From Magicicada septendecula (taxonomy: Eukaryota > Arthropoda > Insecta > Hemiptera > Cicadidae), in NCBI GenBank assembly GCA_034769895.1, contig CM068370.1, forward strand, positions 40,133,844 to 40,197,843: a stretch of 64,000 nucleotides of DNA. Reading direction: 5' to 3'. The notes beneath the pieces were generated by a model that had not been told where the DNA came from, did no database searches, and saw only the letters and a list, made by a program, of their open reading frames with translations. A program made the translations under genes and the position numbers. Below, piece after piece: positions 46,618 to 57,943 of the stretch; positions within the stretch are counted from its first letter, which is position 1, and the number at the start of each line of letters is the position of its first letter.

Positions 46618-47306
46618 CCCTCTATTACACTAGGCAAGTGATTGCATGTAACTGATTATAACTGATCAAGAAAACGTGGGGCATTGGTTTAAATGAGAGC
46701 TATTAAATTACTACAATCGATTGCAAAGCCATGCAACTACTCGGGCAACTATTAATTTCATGCACTCGATGTGGGGCATTTATTCAAATGTAGCCTATTA
46801 CACTATGCAACCGATTGGATGCAATTCGCCTGCGCGCACTTTCTGCACAATGAAGAAATTTCATAATAAAGGACTGACACAACATATACAATTTTTCACA
46901 AATAGACAATATCTCAGCAACGAAAAGGAGGATTTTATTGAAACAAAGACCAAAATAAATTTTGCAGTTTTTTCTAAATTTCGCTCCTGAGATCATATAG
47001 CCATCTTTTTTAGAGCGAAAGTTTGTCGCATGGTGAAAATTTCACTACACACAAACTAACAAAAAATGTCATGACATGAGACTGTTTTAAGGCTTGGTTC
47101 TTGAAAATTTTTAAAGTTATCGGATCAGTAGTTTCTGAGGTTAGCCCGGACAATGAAATAGACAACCTTTACCTCTTTATAATAGTAGTGTAAACGGCAC
47201 GCTTACTCTGCAGAGCAGTTGCAGACTGTTTTTACTACCCTGCAACTAGTTTCACATAGCCTTGAAATCAGTTGCATGTAATCAATCCTGTAGTGTAATA
47301 GAGTGG
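46618..47306. mobile_element. Small TIR element (MITE-like, superfamily uncertain)
   Basis: The left end CTCTATTACACTAGG..GATTGCATGTAACTGATT is matched in inverted form at the right (TAGTGTAATAGAGTGG at 47291-47306, with ATCAGTTGCATGTAATCAAT before it), about 30 of 40 bases. A partial extra copy of the end lies inside at ~46797-46830 (CTATTACACTATGCAACCGA). The 89-aa frame inside is not recognisable. Harbinger is one possibility because of the style of ends. Confidence 0.55.
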
Positions 47307-48986
47307 CCAAAGTGCAATTACGTGTGGCCAAAGGCTAGGATTCAAAGTATTAATGAAACGGTAAGAATTATAAGTCTTCCTTTATCTTCCAGTACCAAGT
47401 TTTGTCTACATTGTTTTCCATTACAAGATCACTTATTAAATCTATAATTCAACAGTATTCAGTTACTGTTGTCTGTTAAATTACAGGTTTTCAGTGGCAT
47501 GGCGGACTTTATTTTATTGTAGATAATTGAAACTGTTCTTTGACTTATTAAACATCAGCGCTTTTTCTTTCTTGTTATTTTTAAATTCTTTGTGGATAGC
47601 AGGTGTACGTGTTTTAGTACTGTATAAAACTGTGTACGTTTTGTTTTCATCTTTAAGTCTAGTTTTATAAGGTCATTACTCTAAGTCATGTTGTTTTGTG
47701 AATACTTTTGTTATTCAAGGTATTCGATTCCTATTTGTGTGATTTTTTTTTAATTTAGTATCTATTTTGTGTGTACATATAGGAACACTGTATTTGATAT
47801 ATGCATTGTTATTACATATATATATGTACATTATATACTATCTGTATAAAAACCACAAGCTTCCACTGGGAACACAGAATTATCTCAAATTTGTATTGTG
47901 TTCAGAACTGAATTGTACTTGTTTTAAAAATGTTGATTTTGTACCATATAAATTATACACTTTAAAAGTATTGGTTTTACTCTTCAGTATCATTAAACAT
48001 TATTTCTACCATCTGTACAAAGCGCTTGTGTATTATACTATATTACATTTAAAAACATTTGTGTTTTTGTGTTAACCCTCCTCAACGTCCTGGACCACAA
48101 AGCTTAATTATGTCCTTGATAACTATACATAATAATGTGTTGCTCTTTCATCTGTTAGACACAATATCATATTGAATTCTATGATGTAATACAAGTTCTA
48201 ACAGTACAAAATGACTGCTATAGAAGTAAGGACTTGTGAAGAAACAGATAAATAGATATATACCCCGGATCGCCACTCACACTTGACAGATGGCGTGCGA
48301 GAGCCATATCATAATCCCCACTAATAACGGAAATGCTAAAAAAAAAGACTAACTACTCACCAGATGGTGGAATATTCCAACCCCCTGAACTACCTCATTC
48401 CATGCAAAGGGCACAAAACATCATTAAAACACCTTCTGGCCGTACCCGGTATAACACTAACAACCTAGAGGACCCCATGTCCTCAAAAGTGAAGGGTTTT
48501 CAAATCAATATTAAAGTGTTGGTGTTACTCTGGGGCTTTGGGAAAAAATATTTTAAGCAGATTTTTAGTGAAGGCGCCAGCCAAAACAAGGCATCGCATA
48601 ATATACATTTGCCGCTGTCTTTTTGGCTTGGTATTTTGAATTTACAGTGTATACGGATCATGTACCATTACAGGACTCTTAGGTACAGGTGTGCAAGTGA
48701 ATGTCTACTAGCAACAACATACAATTCTTAAAAGCGGCCACTGATTACAACTTTGTAGCATACAGAAGAAATAGGAGCTTTGTAGGAGACTGTAAACTTC
48801 ATCGGTATCATTTTTATTTTAAGGGACGATTATGATAAGACGACAGGAGCACAATGTTGTTTATGTCTATAAGAAAGTGGAACATCATATTCAAGACATA
48901 ATAAACAGAAACGTCATTCATATGCGGATGAATTCTGATGCTGATACAAATCTGTTAAAAGTAACCAAACTTCGGGTGAGTCAATA
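47307..48986. other. No gene identified
   Basis: AT-rich. The longest frame (48333-48731, 132 aa) has no domain that I know, and codon use gives no support. A GC-richer island lies at 48260-48330. Confidence 0.45.
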
Positions 48987-49539
48987 GACCACAGCCATGG
49001 GCATAACTTGGAGCCTAACTTTGCAGGGGCAGGATAAAGCTTCACAAATTCAAGTGTCTAGTGAAACCATCTACATAATAAAATGTATTATATACGAAAT
49101 TAGAAAGTTTAGTAATAATTCTTAGTTAGTAAACGAGGGACAATTTCATTTTTAATTATCAACAAACCTTTCTTCATAAGTTGTACTTCCAGTTATGTTT
49201 ACCTAGAACAAATGTACTGTAGGCCTATAAACATAAATAATTTCAGTTCTTCCAATTCTTATACCCAGTTTTCGTAAACGCATCCTCTCCCTTAGGCACA
49301 CTGTCAGAAAATGCTCGGCAGTAGTAGCAGTAAGCCGAATCAGTCACAACAAAGAAATTTTCAAATTGCCAGTCAGGCAATTTTCAAAGAAATTGAGCAG
49401 TATTACTCCTCTGCGTTTCTTATCTTCCATTTCTCAGAACTTAAGAACACAAAAAACCAAAACAATCACAACAATAACAAATGAAGAAAGAGACAAGCGA
49501 CGTGTGCTTTAACGGACTACGTACACGACCGAGTAACCG

Positions 49540-50748
49540 TGTAACTTTATTAATTTTGGTATTATTAAATCTATTCAGATTAAAACTCCCACTTACCTTA
49601 CGACTTTGATCTGGCCGGATCGCATAGTGTGGACTAACCCATTTCGTTCGACGAACTCTGACGATACATATAACGAAATAAGGTTTTGAAAGAATTTAAA
49701 TCTCAATTTTTTGGAAGAGAAATTATTTTTCTTTTATTTATCAGCAATATTGAATTTATACGTTTTCCATATATAGGTTTTACATGTGTCACATGTTGTG
49801 CGCCATTGCACCTTGCTTGTAACTGAACTTACTAACTATGGCTTACCTTATCTTTTCTAGTACACAAACATAAAAGGCAAACACAAATACACACAGAAAG
49901 CCGCCCAGCTTTGCCACACACTCTATCATACGGTAAATGATTAAACCCTGAACATTTTAAATTACAAATTCCAAACCCCAAAAGCCGGCCACGCGGTCAC
50001 CGCACACGCGCATCTTCTCCCGAGAATTGGTGATTTTAAGTTATTCCAACATTATTCTTGATGATGTTTTTTTCTAAACACGACCGCGGTCATATAAATT
50101 TATACTGTTTTACACTGTTATATTAGTTGTTACATTAATTACAAAAATTTGTTTCTGAGCCCTGGTTGTCGGGCAGCCTGCGCAGGCGGGAGTCGACAAC
50201 GAACTGCTGGCGTCTCTCAGTTCCCCACTCCGGGAGCATTTTAGTCAAGACGACGGACATCAATGCCTTTCAGTTAGTCGTCCCAGTTTCGACTCATACT
50301 AGTCATGTAGTTGTTGGAGTGACGATAGCAGACGATTTCAACTAGGCACTGGCTAATGTCATAAAAGTGGGTGGGACTTAAAACAGTGCTTCCGGGGTAT
50401 CTTGAAGAAAACGACAAATATTATTCTCTCTAGCCATCTTGGTTTTTTGTTAGAGCGTCCTTTGAGCATGATTGAGCAGTTGCGTATGTGCGCTGCCACC
50501 CACAGGTACAAAGTTCTCAGAATTTTGTGGAGGTGCAGATGCTCCGCCGCATTCCTCAACAACAACTGCGCCTTACTGCTTTGTTTCGAACTGTTTCTTA
50601 ACACTGTTCTGTTGTACGGACAAATACGTTGCACAATACAATTATTTCGCAATGTTTTATAAAGCTCCCGACCGAAAACGAAATGAATAAAAATATATAA
50701 ATGCCCCAAACGATAAAAACAAAAACACCCAAAAATTGACCCGCTACA
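49540..50748 (-). repeat. 3' LTR of element D
   Basis: 1209 bp, TGTAAC...GCTACA, same as 59904-61112. The target duplication ACCG precedes it. The internal side begins ATACCCCCTCG, a G-rich tract on the element strand. Frames of 72-125 aa inside or next to the LTR show no known domain. Confidence 0.96.
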
Positions 50749-53263
50749 ATACCCCCTCGATGAGAATTCTGCTGTTCATGACAGAAGAAATCTCATCGAT
50801 AACCCCGAAAAGGACCGGAGAGGAACTGGTGCCAACAACCCCCTGGTTCTTAATCTGTATGGGTACACGACCCCCCTGGCTCAGTGACCATGGACTCATC
50901 TGAACGAGATCACTGGACTTCTCCGTAAGAGATCCCAACACCGAGAAATCGATCAGACTCGCACCACAGCCCACCTTGCCTTCTAACATGCTACCCCCAA
51001 AAATCCTCAATCCCTGGCTAAAATCGTTCCAGCTCCTCCGCCGATGTGGATCCCCTTTTTGCAAGCTGGGCTGCCTTTGGCAAATACTGGGCTCACACAC
51101 TCTAACAGTACATATTACCATAACACATAAGAATAAAACTTTCTTTTAAAATTTTTCAAAAATTTAAAAAAATTCAAAATTCAAAAAATAATCGTTTATC
51201 AAAAAATTCTCTTCCTCTTTTTTCTAATTTTTGTTTCAATGACTTAACCTAAACATTCCTATTAATACAAATACATCCTTACTCTAGCATGAGAACAATT
51301 TATAGCCTACCAATATAAAGCAATACAATAAAAGAAACATCATTAATACATACACAATAAAATAATCATTACTCAAATAGTCACTCGCTGACAGGCGAAA
51401 AATCAAAAAAAAATTTTTTTTTTTTTTTTTTCAAAAATTAAAATTTCCAAAATTTTAAAATTCAAAAAAAAATTTAAATTTATTCAGTAAAAGATTTTAT
51501 TAAATTTATTTATTAAATAACATTTATTAAAATTATTCAAATATTAGTTTGAATTAATCAAACAAACAAATTAAAATTGAATTCCTACTCTACAAGCTTA
51601 GTAGGTGTATGAACTCATCAGCTGATCATAACTAGGTCAAGTACAAAACCCTTGACCTACATATGTTATGTATGATTTCTGAAAGCACTTTAAACATCTG
51701 TAATATCCTAACTTGAAATACAAAACATAGTAACATAAAATATTTATAATAAACAAAATATTAATATAATCAATCATCAACTTGACATTTAAATTATTTA
51801 AAACAAACAATTCTTAACTTTACATTATTTTCAAATTTTATCAAAATTCTGTCACTGGTTTAAAAAATAAACAATTGCATATTCTTTATTATAAATTCCT
51901 CTTTCTTTTCAACAATCTTACTTTAATATACTGTGGGTGATGTAAATTATTTATTCTCGTTTTTCTGTATGAGATTTCTATATATTTCTATACACCTAAA
52001 CTTTCTCCCTCTGACTCTAATATTCATCAACTTCCATGCTCATGACACCCATCTCTATCAAAAATATCTACTAATCAAAACACTCTAATCCACAACTTAC
52101 CATTTAACTCAAAACGCCGCCTTCTCTACATATATAAAAAAAAATACTCTCCAACCCTTTGTACATAGGATACGTGTTTCCTTCCCAAAAAACTCAATTC
52201 CCTTATTTGGCCCCCGGATTTTACCTAAGGCGGCCCCTTCCCCACTAAATCTATCCCTATCCCGTCCCAACCCTTGTTGCGGACTCCCCAAATACACTAC
52301 CCCCTAATACAAAATTGCCATCCCCAAAAATCTCAATCTCATTACCTCACTACAAATACACAAAATAACCTCATTAACTATAAACATAAATATAGATCAT
52401 TCAAAACTCTACATAAAGTCTCCATTACCACTGTGTCAGCATTAATACTTCACCAACTCTGTTACATCACATCAATTCAAAACCAACATTACATTATATT
52501 CATCTCTACTCTTGCAAATTCAACTTTTAATTCAACTTGGACAGGTCTGCATGTCCCATAAAACCTTTATCACCCATGAATTATCTTTTATTAATTTGCA
52601 TGAATTATTGTTATTTTATTTCTCATATTCCTTTTATCTTTACTTCAAAATATCTGTAGTACACCAAACATTAATTACTTGTAACATTTACAAACCAATA
52701 TACCAGTGACATTATTGCTGATCAGCTGATATCCTAACATAATTAAAACACCATGGATACCTTTCAAAATTGAACAGTTACATGTAATACATTATCAACA
52801 CTTACTTCTATTATGTTGATTGCCTGCCAGGCGTCTAATGATTGGCTTAGAAAAAAAATTTACACACATAATGAAAATACATTTTATCAACAACTATATC
52901 TAACACACAACAATAAAATGATACCTTTAAAATTATAGTATGAACCTTATTTTACGAGTCTGAGCATATAATTATGTGGACAGAGCACAAGCATTTTTGA
53001 TTGGATTAAACCTTGAATAAGCAAAACTGTTACGTCATAAGATTTTAAAATTCGTGACTCCTTTGCGTCACCTCCCAGCCACACACACTATTTCAGATTA
53101 TGTAGGACTGTCTCGCCCTTTCGCTTCCACAGAGACGGTATATTTTGGAGCAGGTTTTTACCTCTCCGTGTCTCTGCTTCCGCTGTTAAGTTAAAATTGG
53201 TGAACATCATCATGTTCTCGTTAATAATCATGCACCCTTAAACGGATCTACCACCTGGCTCTG

Positions 53264-53281
53264 CTGTTCCCTCTCGAACAG
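53264..53281 (-). ncRNA. Predicted RNA hairpin H0 in element D
   Basis: CTGTTC/GAACAG with a 6-nt loop (53264-53269, 53276-53281). The counterpart in A (2424-2441) differs at stem positions but pairs in the minus-strand RNA. Confidence 0.5.
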
Positions 53282-53361
53282 AGTGGCAGCCGCCGTTCCA
53301 TAGTTTGGTGATTCCCCTTTTTATTACCCCCCATCAATTTCAAAATACACCTTTACAACGA

Positions 53362-53481
53362 TAACAGCTATGGCCGGTTATGGTCAGCGCGTAATCGTAA
53401 TGTGCCCCAACCATAGCTGTTAAAGCTAAACCAATTCCACGGTCAGGGTTTGGTGAGGCCGTGACCGCCCGAAAATTTGGG
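53362..53481 (-). ncRNA. Three-hairpin RNA module H1-H2-H3 in element D
   Basis: H1 TAACAGCTATGG (53362-53373) pairs with CCATAGCTGTTA (53411-53422), 12 pairs. H2 CGGTCA (53440-53445) pairs with TGACCG (53462-53467). H3 CCCGA (53468-53472) pairs with TTGGG (53477-53481), including one G/T position. Order and the direct H2-H3 junction equal those in element A (6751-6843), while stem sequences differ. Confidence 0.6.
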
Positions 53482-53932
53482 GAATCACAAGTAAAATATC
53501 TTTCGTAACATTAAATTTAAGAATTTATATTTAAATGACAATATTAATTTAGATGGGGTTTTTAACCCACTCTATATGGAAGCTTAACCATTAGTAACAT
53601 AAAATAATTAATACAAAAATCTACAACTTTCCCCCATAGCAGTTCCACACTACACTGTTATGTCACTTCATTGAGCACCAAACTACCCCCCCCAAAATTA
53701 TCCCCACATCTTGTATTGATAACAAGTTCTTATATTACTACACCTTTCTTCAAAACGTTCCTATACCCACTAATACTAAAATCTAACAATTATATTTGGT
53801 CACCTAATGCTAAAAAATTTAGAAGAAAAAATTTTATATCTTAAATTTAAAATTATACACATCCAAAATTATTTTTTTTTTTTTTTTCCAAAAATCTATT
53901 TACACTGGAGGCTGACTAACATTCCAAAATCA

Positions 53933-53972
53933 AGATTAGTGCTGGTAGACAGTAACCGCCCGAAAAGTCGGG
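53933..53972 (-). ncRNA. H2-H3 hairpin module, second copy in element D
   Basis: H2 AGATTA (53933-53938) against TAACCG (53953-53958), pairing at five of six positions on the minus strand with one G-U. H3 CCCGA (53959-53963) with TCGGG (53968-53972) is perfect. The loop has GTGCTGGTAGA, like element A. Confidence 0.5.
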
Positions 53973-54463
53973 TTTCGCCGCAAAACGGATCGGCACTAGG
54001 TAGATATACTACGTGAATTCACGTCCCCCCTCTGAAACACACTACTTCCCCTCTCCTACCATTTCTTCTACCCCACTTTCTACCGTGCGCCAAAACGTCC
54101 TGCCACAAAATTCGTCCTTTCAGACTAATCATAAAATATTGTCAAAGGCTCCATTTTAATTTTGCCCTGGACACCAAAAAATTTAATTTGAATGCACTGC
54201 CTTTTATTTAATGCAGCCTCCATTATATACAAACACTCTAAGGCAGTGCAGGCACGTGACAGGCACACCAAAACCGCTGCACCATGAGTGTATTAAAAAA
54301 TTTTAAGTCGAGTCACGTACCTGTTGGGGTCCCCCTCCCCGTTCAAATATGTGTGGTTAAATTTCTATTTTGTACCAATTTTGGTGGAGCCGGACCATCG
54401 TTGTTTTCACCGCCCGAAGGAAGATCCTGCCAACCATGGCCCGCCTCCGCTTTCCGAATTCCA

Positions 54464-54503
54464 CGGCCAGGACTGGTAAGATCGTGGCCGCCCGAAAATG
54501 GGG
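54464..54503 (-). ncRNA. H2-H3 hairpin module, third copy in element D
   Basis: H2 CGGCCA (54464-54469) pairs with TGGCCG (54485-54490). H3 is reduced to CCC/GGG (54491-54493 with 54500-54502). The loop retains CTGGTAAG. It lies just downstream of integrase on the element strand. Confidence 0.5.
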
Positions 54504-54572
54504 GAGGAGCCCTTCTAAAAACATAAAAGAATAATTAAATAACATTCATACCTTTACAAATGAACAAAATAC

Positions 54573-55739
54573 TTATGTTGACCAAAATAATTTCAAATTT
54601 GTAGCGTTGTGCGTACCCACTATCTCCCTGGTTTCTCTATTCTGTAACACATATGAATTTTTCATTTTTATTTCCACTACCTCGTACGGCCCCTCGTACA
54701 ATAAGAAAAACTTCTTGATCTCCTTATCTTGTGCACTTGATAAATCGTGTCGTCGTACCAATACCAGCTGTCCAATCTCATACTGCGTCCACTTACCTTT
54801 CATGTCATGTTTCCGTTTTCTCCTCTCCCCTTTTGTCAACAGACTTTCATTGGCTAGTCTCAGCTTAACATCGTTGCTAATAGTGTTGGTTTCCGGTGGA
54901 TATTCAATTAATTGTTCCAAAATCCGCTGTGGGCGCTTTCCTCGTATCAACTCGTAAGGCGTGAACCCCGTCGACTCGTGGGTGGTGCAGTTTAGCCAGT
55001 TTTCAATCTTCTGCACATAGAGTGGCCACTCGCTATGTTTGGCATGGCAGTATGTTCGAAAAATTCTGCCCAACTCCCTCATGACTCTCTCAGCTTGATT
55101 CGACTGTGGATGATATACGGCAGTGTGCTTTGGGATAATACCTTCCCATCCAAGAGTCTGGCGCCATCTTCCGCTGATGAACTGCGGACCGTGGTCGGAT
55201 AATATCACCTTCGGCTTTCCCACGTTGATCATATAGTCGCGTGTGATTTTCTCGCTCAGCACCTTACTTGTGGCTCGCTTTACACTATATAGCCTGACAT
55301 ATTTAGAAAAAGTATCAAGTACAACAAAAATATGTATCACTCCACCCCTACCTTTCGGCAGTGGGCCGTACAAATCTACAGCTACCAAATCAAATGGTTT
55401 TTCTACTTTAATATAATTTAGTTCTCCCTCTAACCTATAATTTACAACTTTGGATTTCTGACATAACGCACAAACTCTAAGTATTCTTCGGACTCGTTTC
55501 TCCATGTTCTTAAATAAACAAGATTCCTTTAATACATTCACACACTTCCGTGCCCCAAAATGCCCGTATCTAAAATGACAGTCCCACACTATTTTCTCTA
55601 TCAACACTTCAGGTATGACTAACCTCCAATCTCTCTCTCTCCCCTCTACTTTTTTAAACAAACTCCCTTTGAACACTTGAAAATATTGCTTATACCCTAA
55701 TTCGTCTATACCTGATTCTATACTAGTAATTATTTTATT
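54573..55739 (-). CDS. Element D integrase region of pol
   Basis: In the same frame as the upstream protease-RT ORF, separated from it by a single TAA. The open frame runs from 55739; its first ATG is at 55676. Zinc-binding H-x4-H (HFRYGH) and C-x2-C (CALC) lie at ~35-85 of the ATG-initiated 367 aa. The DDE core follows: VAVDLYGPLP (first Asp), LSDHGPQF (second Asp) and NQAERV (Glu), with 34 residues between the last two. A C-terminal WTQYEIGQLVLVRRHDL region resembles the Gypsy integrase GPY/F-type module (FLLYEGPYEVV). It joins element cDNA into host DNA. No frame break inside. Confidence 0.93.
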   Translation of the reverse strand, partial: NKIITSIESGIDELGYKQYFQVFKGSLFKKVEGRERDWRLVIPEVLIEKIVWDCHFRYGHFGARKCVNVLKESCLFKNMEKRVRRILRVCALCQKSKVVNYRLEGELNYIKVEKPFDLVAVDLYGPLPKGRGGVIHIFVVLDTFSKYVRLYSVKRATSKVLSEKITRDYMINVGKPKVILSDHGPQFISGRWRQTLGWEGIIPKHTAVYHPQSNQAERVMRELGRIFRTYCHAKHSEWPLYVQKIENWLNCTTHESTGFTPYELIRGKRPQRILEQLIEYPPETNTISNDVKLRLANESLLTKGERRKRKHDMKGKWTQYEIGQLVLVRRHDLSSAQDKEIKKFFLLYEGPYEVVEIKMKNSYVLQNRETREIVGTHNATNLKLFWST

Positions 55740-55742
55740 TTA
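55740..55742 (-). other. Single in-frame stop between RNase H and integrase
   Basis: The minus strand reads GAT AAT AAA TAA AAT AAA ATA. Removing this one stop would make pol continuous. It sits in an A/T-rich linker, so a simple point change or slippage could explain it. Confidence 0.85.
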
Positions 55743-57935
55743 TTTATTATCAGCTCTTTGCATTACATTTATATCTTTTAATTCCTCCCCAAAAAGTTTA
55801 TCTTCCCGGGATAGTCTATAAATTTCTATCTCTTTGATATCTCTACCTGTTCTATTTCTGTCTGTGTCTATTCGTGATAGTGTGTCTGGCACCCTGTTCT
55901 CTACACCCTTGATATATTCCCAAGAAAAATTATACTCTTGAAGAGCTAACACCCACCTGGTAATCCGGCTGTGTGTGAGTTTACAAGTATTCAGGAACGA
56001 CAGCGCTTTATGGTCCGTCCTAATGATAGTTCTGTTACCCAGCAGATACGTTCGGAACTTCCTCACAGCGAACACTATACTGAGGAGCTCCTTTTCGGTG
56101 GTAGTGTAATTGCGCTCTGCGGCCAGCAACGTCCGGCTGGCGAAGGCGATGGTTTTATGCTCTTTTGCCTCGTCCTCTTGGTAAAGCTCCGCTCCCAATG
56201 CTATATTACTAGCGTCTGTCTGCAAATAAAATTTGTCATTAAAATTGGGATGGTTCATTAATATCATGTCTGTGAACTTAATTTTGATGTCATTAAACGT
56301 CGCTCTTTCGTTATCGCCCCATCTCCATTGCTTGTTCTTCTGTAACACTGCGCTGAGTCGTGCCGTCGTCTGTGCGTAGTTCCTCTGAAACTTCCTGTAA
56401 AAATTACAAAGACCGAGAAAACTTTGCAATTGTTTTATATTTTTTGGCTCTGGGAATGTCAAGATGGATTCTACTTTATCCGGGTTAGCACGTATTCCTG
56501 TAGGTGTTATTATAAAACCTAAAAAATGTATCTCAGTTTGCAAAAATTTCGATTTGTCCCAATTCACTGTCAAACCTCCCTGATATAACTTCCCCAACAC
56601 ATATTCCAAATGCTCTACATGCTCTTCAAATGTTCTGGATGCTATTAAAATGTCATCAACGTAAATAGTTAAAAAATCTAAGTTGTGTGGTTGCAAAATT
56701 TCGTCAAGACACTTGATAAAGCTAGCTACACTTGTGTTCAAACCGAACGGTAGTCTCTTAAATTGGTAATTCTTTCCATTGAATAAAAAAGCTGTATATT
56801 TTCGACTATTTGCTGCCAATGGAACTTGCCAATACCCGGCGGTTAGGTCTAAAGAAGTCATATATTGTACGCCGCTAAACTTCTGAAATATTTCTTCAAT
56901 AGCTTCGGGTGACTCCCTATCTGGAATAATTATTTGATTGATTTTGCGGGCATCTAAACATAACCTAACTCTACCATCTTTTTTAATCACGACTACTAAG
57001 GGGTTGGAATATGGTGACACAGATCGCTCAATTATATCTCCGTCTAACATTTTCTCTAACTCAAGCTGGACCGCTCTTCTCTTCGCATAGGGCACCGGAT
57101 AACTTCTTTGCACATAGGGTGCGTGTTCCCTTACCTTTAACTCGCATTCATAGTTTCTTGCCCTCCCTGGTACATCGGCAAACACTTCTCTAAAATTCTC
57201 TACTACCCGCCACAACGATTCACGTTGAGAACTCCCTATCACGCCACCCTCACTACAAAATTTCAGTGCTCTTTCATTCCATAAGTGATCCCCATTCTCC
57301 TCATACTCTATCTTACTCTCACTACATACATTCATACTAATTTCCATGTCTTGTTTATCATTCCGATTGTGTATCACCCTTACCCCTGAAATTCTTACCG
57401 CCTCTAACACCCGTTCAAAATTAATACGGACTGGTTCCCCTTCATTATTTAATTCTAATACCCGTTTATGAAAATCAATCAACGCCTTATGTTTAATCAA
57501 AAAATCATTTCCCAGTATCACCTCAAGATTTAGTCCCCGTACAACTAGAAATGTATTATCATACCCTACCCCGTTAATTATCATGTTTAACTGTACTTGT
57601 TTCGTGACTCTCTTACTTCTAACTCCCGTAATACCTACAATCGTCACCCCCGCTACTGGTAAAGATGGAATATTTTTATTTATTTCTTTTAATTCATCTA
57701 ATACATGTTCAGAAATAACAGAGATTTCGCTACCCGTATCGATTAAAGTTTTAATCTCCTTACCTTCTATGTTGATTTTCACCTCAGTCAGTCCATTCTC
57801 CCGTCTCACTGCTTCGAAGTCTTCCTCCTCCAATAATTCCTCAGATAAATCTGTAATCACAACGTTGTTTTGGTATCTATCATCCATTAGGACCCCAGAA
57901 ACTTCCGGCGACAACGGTCGGGTCCGGTGTTCCAT
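55740..57935 (-). CDS. Element D protease, reverse transcriptase and RNase H
   Basis: A 731-aa frame in the -1 register relative to gag, open up to the gag end, so probably made as Gag-Pol by frameshifting at 57947-57953. Aspartic protease motif DTGS is at residues 66-69. RT follows with VRLCLDARKIN, YMTSLDLTAGYWQVP, RLPFGLNTSVASF and the catalytic YVDD at ~424-427. Next come the LGFIITPTGI and LGLCNFYRKF connection, then RNase H (FYLQTDASNIALG at ~570, TTEKELLSIVFAVRKFRTYL, IRTDHKAL). It ends QRADNK and a TAA at 55740-55742. The motif order fits Ty3/Gypsy. This ORF is otherwise undamaged. Confidence 0.95.
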   Translation of the reverse strand: MEHRTRPLSPEVSGVLMDDRYQNNVVITDLSEELLEEEDFEAVRRENGLTEVKINIEGKEIKTLIDTGSEISVISEHVLDELKEINKNIPSLPVAGVTIVGITGVRSKRVTKQVQLNMIINGVGYDNTFLVVRGLNLEVILGNDFLIKHKALIDFHKRVLELNNEGEPVRINFERVLEAVRISGVRVIHNRNDKQDMEISMNVCSESKIEYEENGDHLWNERALKFCSEGGVIGSSQRESLWRVVENFREVFADVPGRARNYECELKVREHAPYVQRSYPVPYAKRRAVQLELEKMLDGDIIERSVSPYSNPLVVVIKKDGRVRLCLDARKINQIIIPDRESPEAIEEIFQKFSGVQYMTSLDLTAGYWQVPLAANSRKYTAFLFNGKNYQFKRLPFGLNTSVASFIKCLDEILQPHNLDFLTIYVDDILIASRTFEEHVEHLEYVLGKLYQGGLTVNWDKSKFLQTEIHFLGFIITPTGIRANPDKVESILTFPEPKNIKQLQSFLGLCNFYRKFQRNYAQTTARLSAVLQKNKQWRWGDNERATFNDIKIKFTDMILMNHPNFNDKFYLQTDASNIALGAELYQEDEAKEHKTIAFASRTLLAAERNYTTTEKELLSIVFAVRKFRTYLLGNRTIIRTDHKALSFLNTCKLTHSRITRWVLALQEYNFSWEYIKGVENRVPDTLSRIDTDRNRTGRDIKEIEIYRLSREDKLFGEELKDINVMQRADNK

Positions 57936-57943
57936 TGTCTCTC

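Larger units (their letters stand above)
50749..54572 (-). other. Long 3' non-coding region of element D with conserved structured blocks
   Basis: About 3.8 kb between integrase and 3' LTR without a credible ORF. The part next to the LTR matches elements A and C. A ~280-bp block at 53050-53330 matches 2221-2490 of A. It holds a hairpin (53264-53281), an H1-H2-H3 hairpin module (53362-53481) and two further H2-H3 modules (53933-53972, 54464-54503). Its persistence in the non-autonomous A suggests a cis-acting role. Confidence 0.75.

Noticed and set aside
48333-48731. 132-aa ORF as a host exon
   Set aside because: No domain recognised, no splice context that I could defend, and surrounding DNA is transposon-rich.
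50749-54572. Possible envelope gene between integrase and 3' LTR of D
   Set aside because: No long minus-strand ORF, signal peptide or membrane segment in this stretch; it is non-coding with conserved RNA-like blocks.
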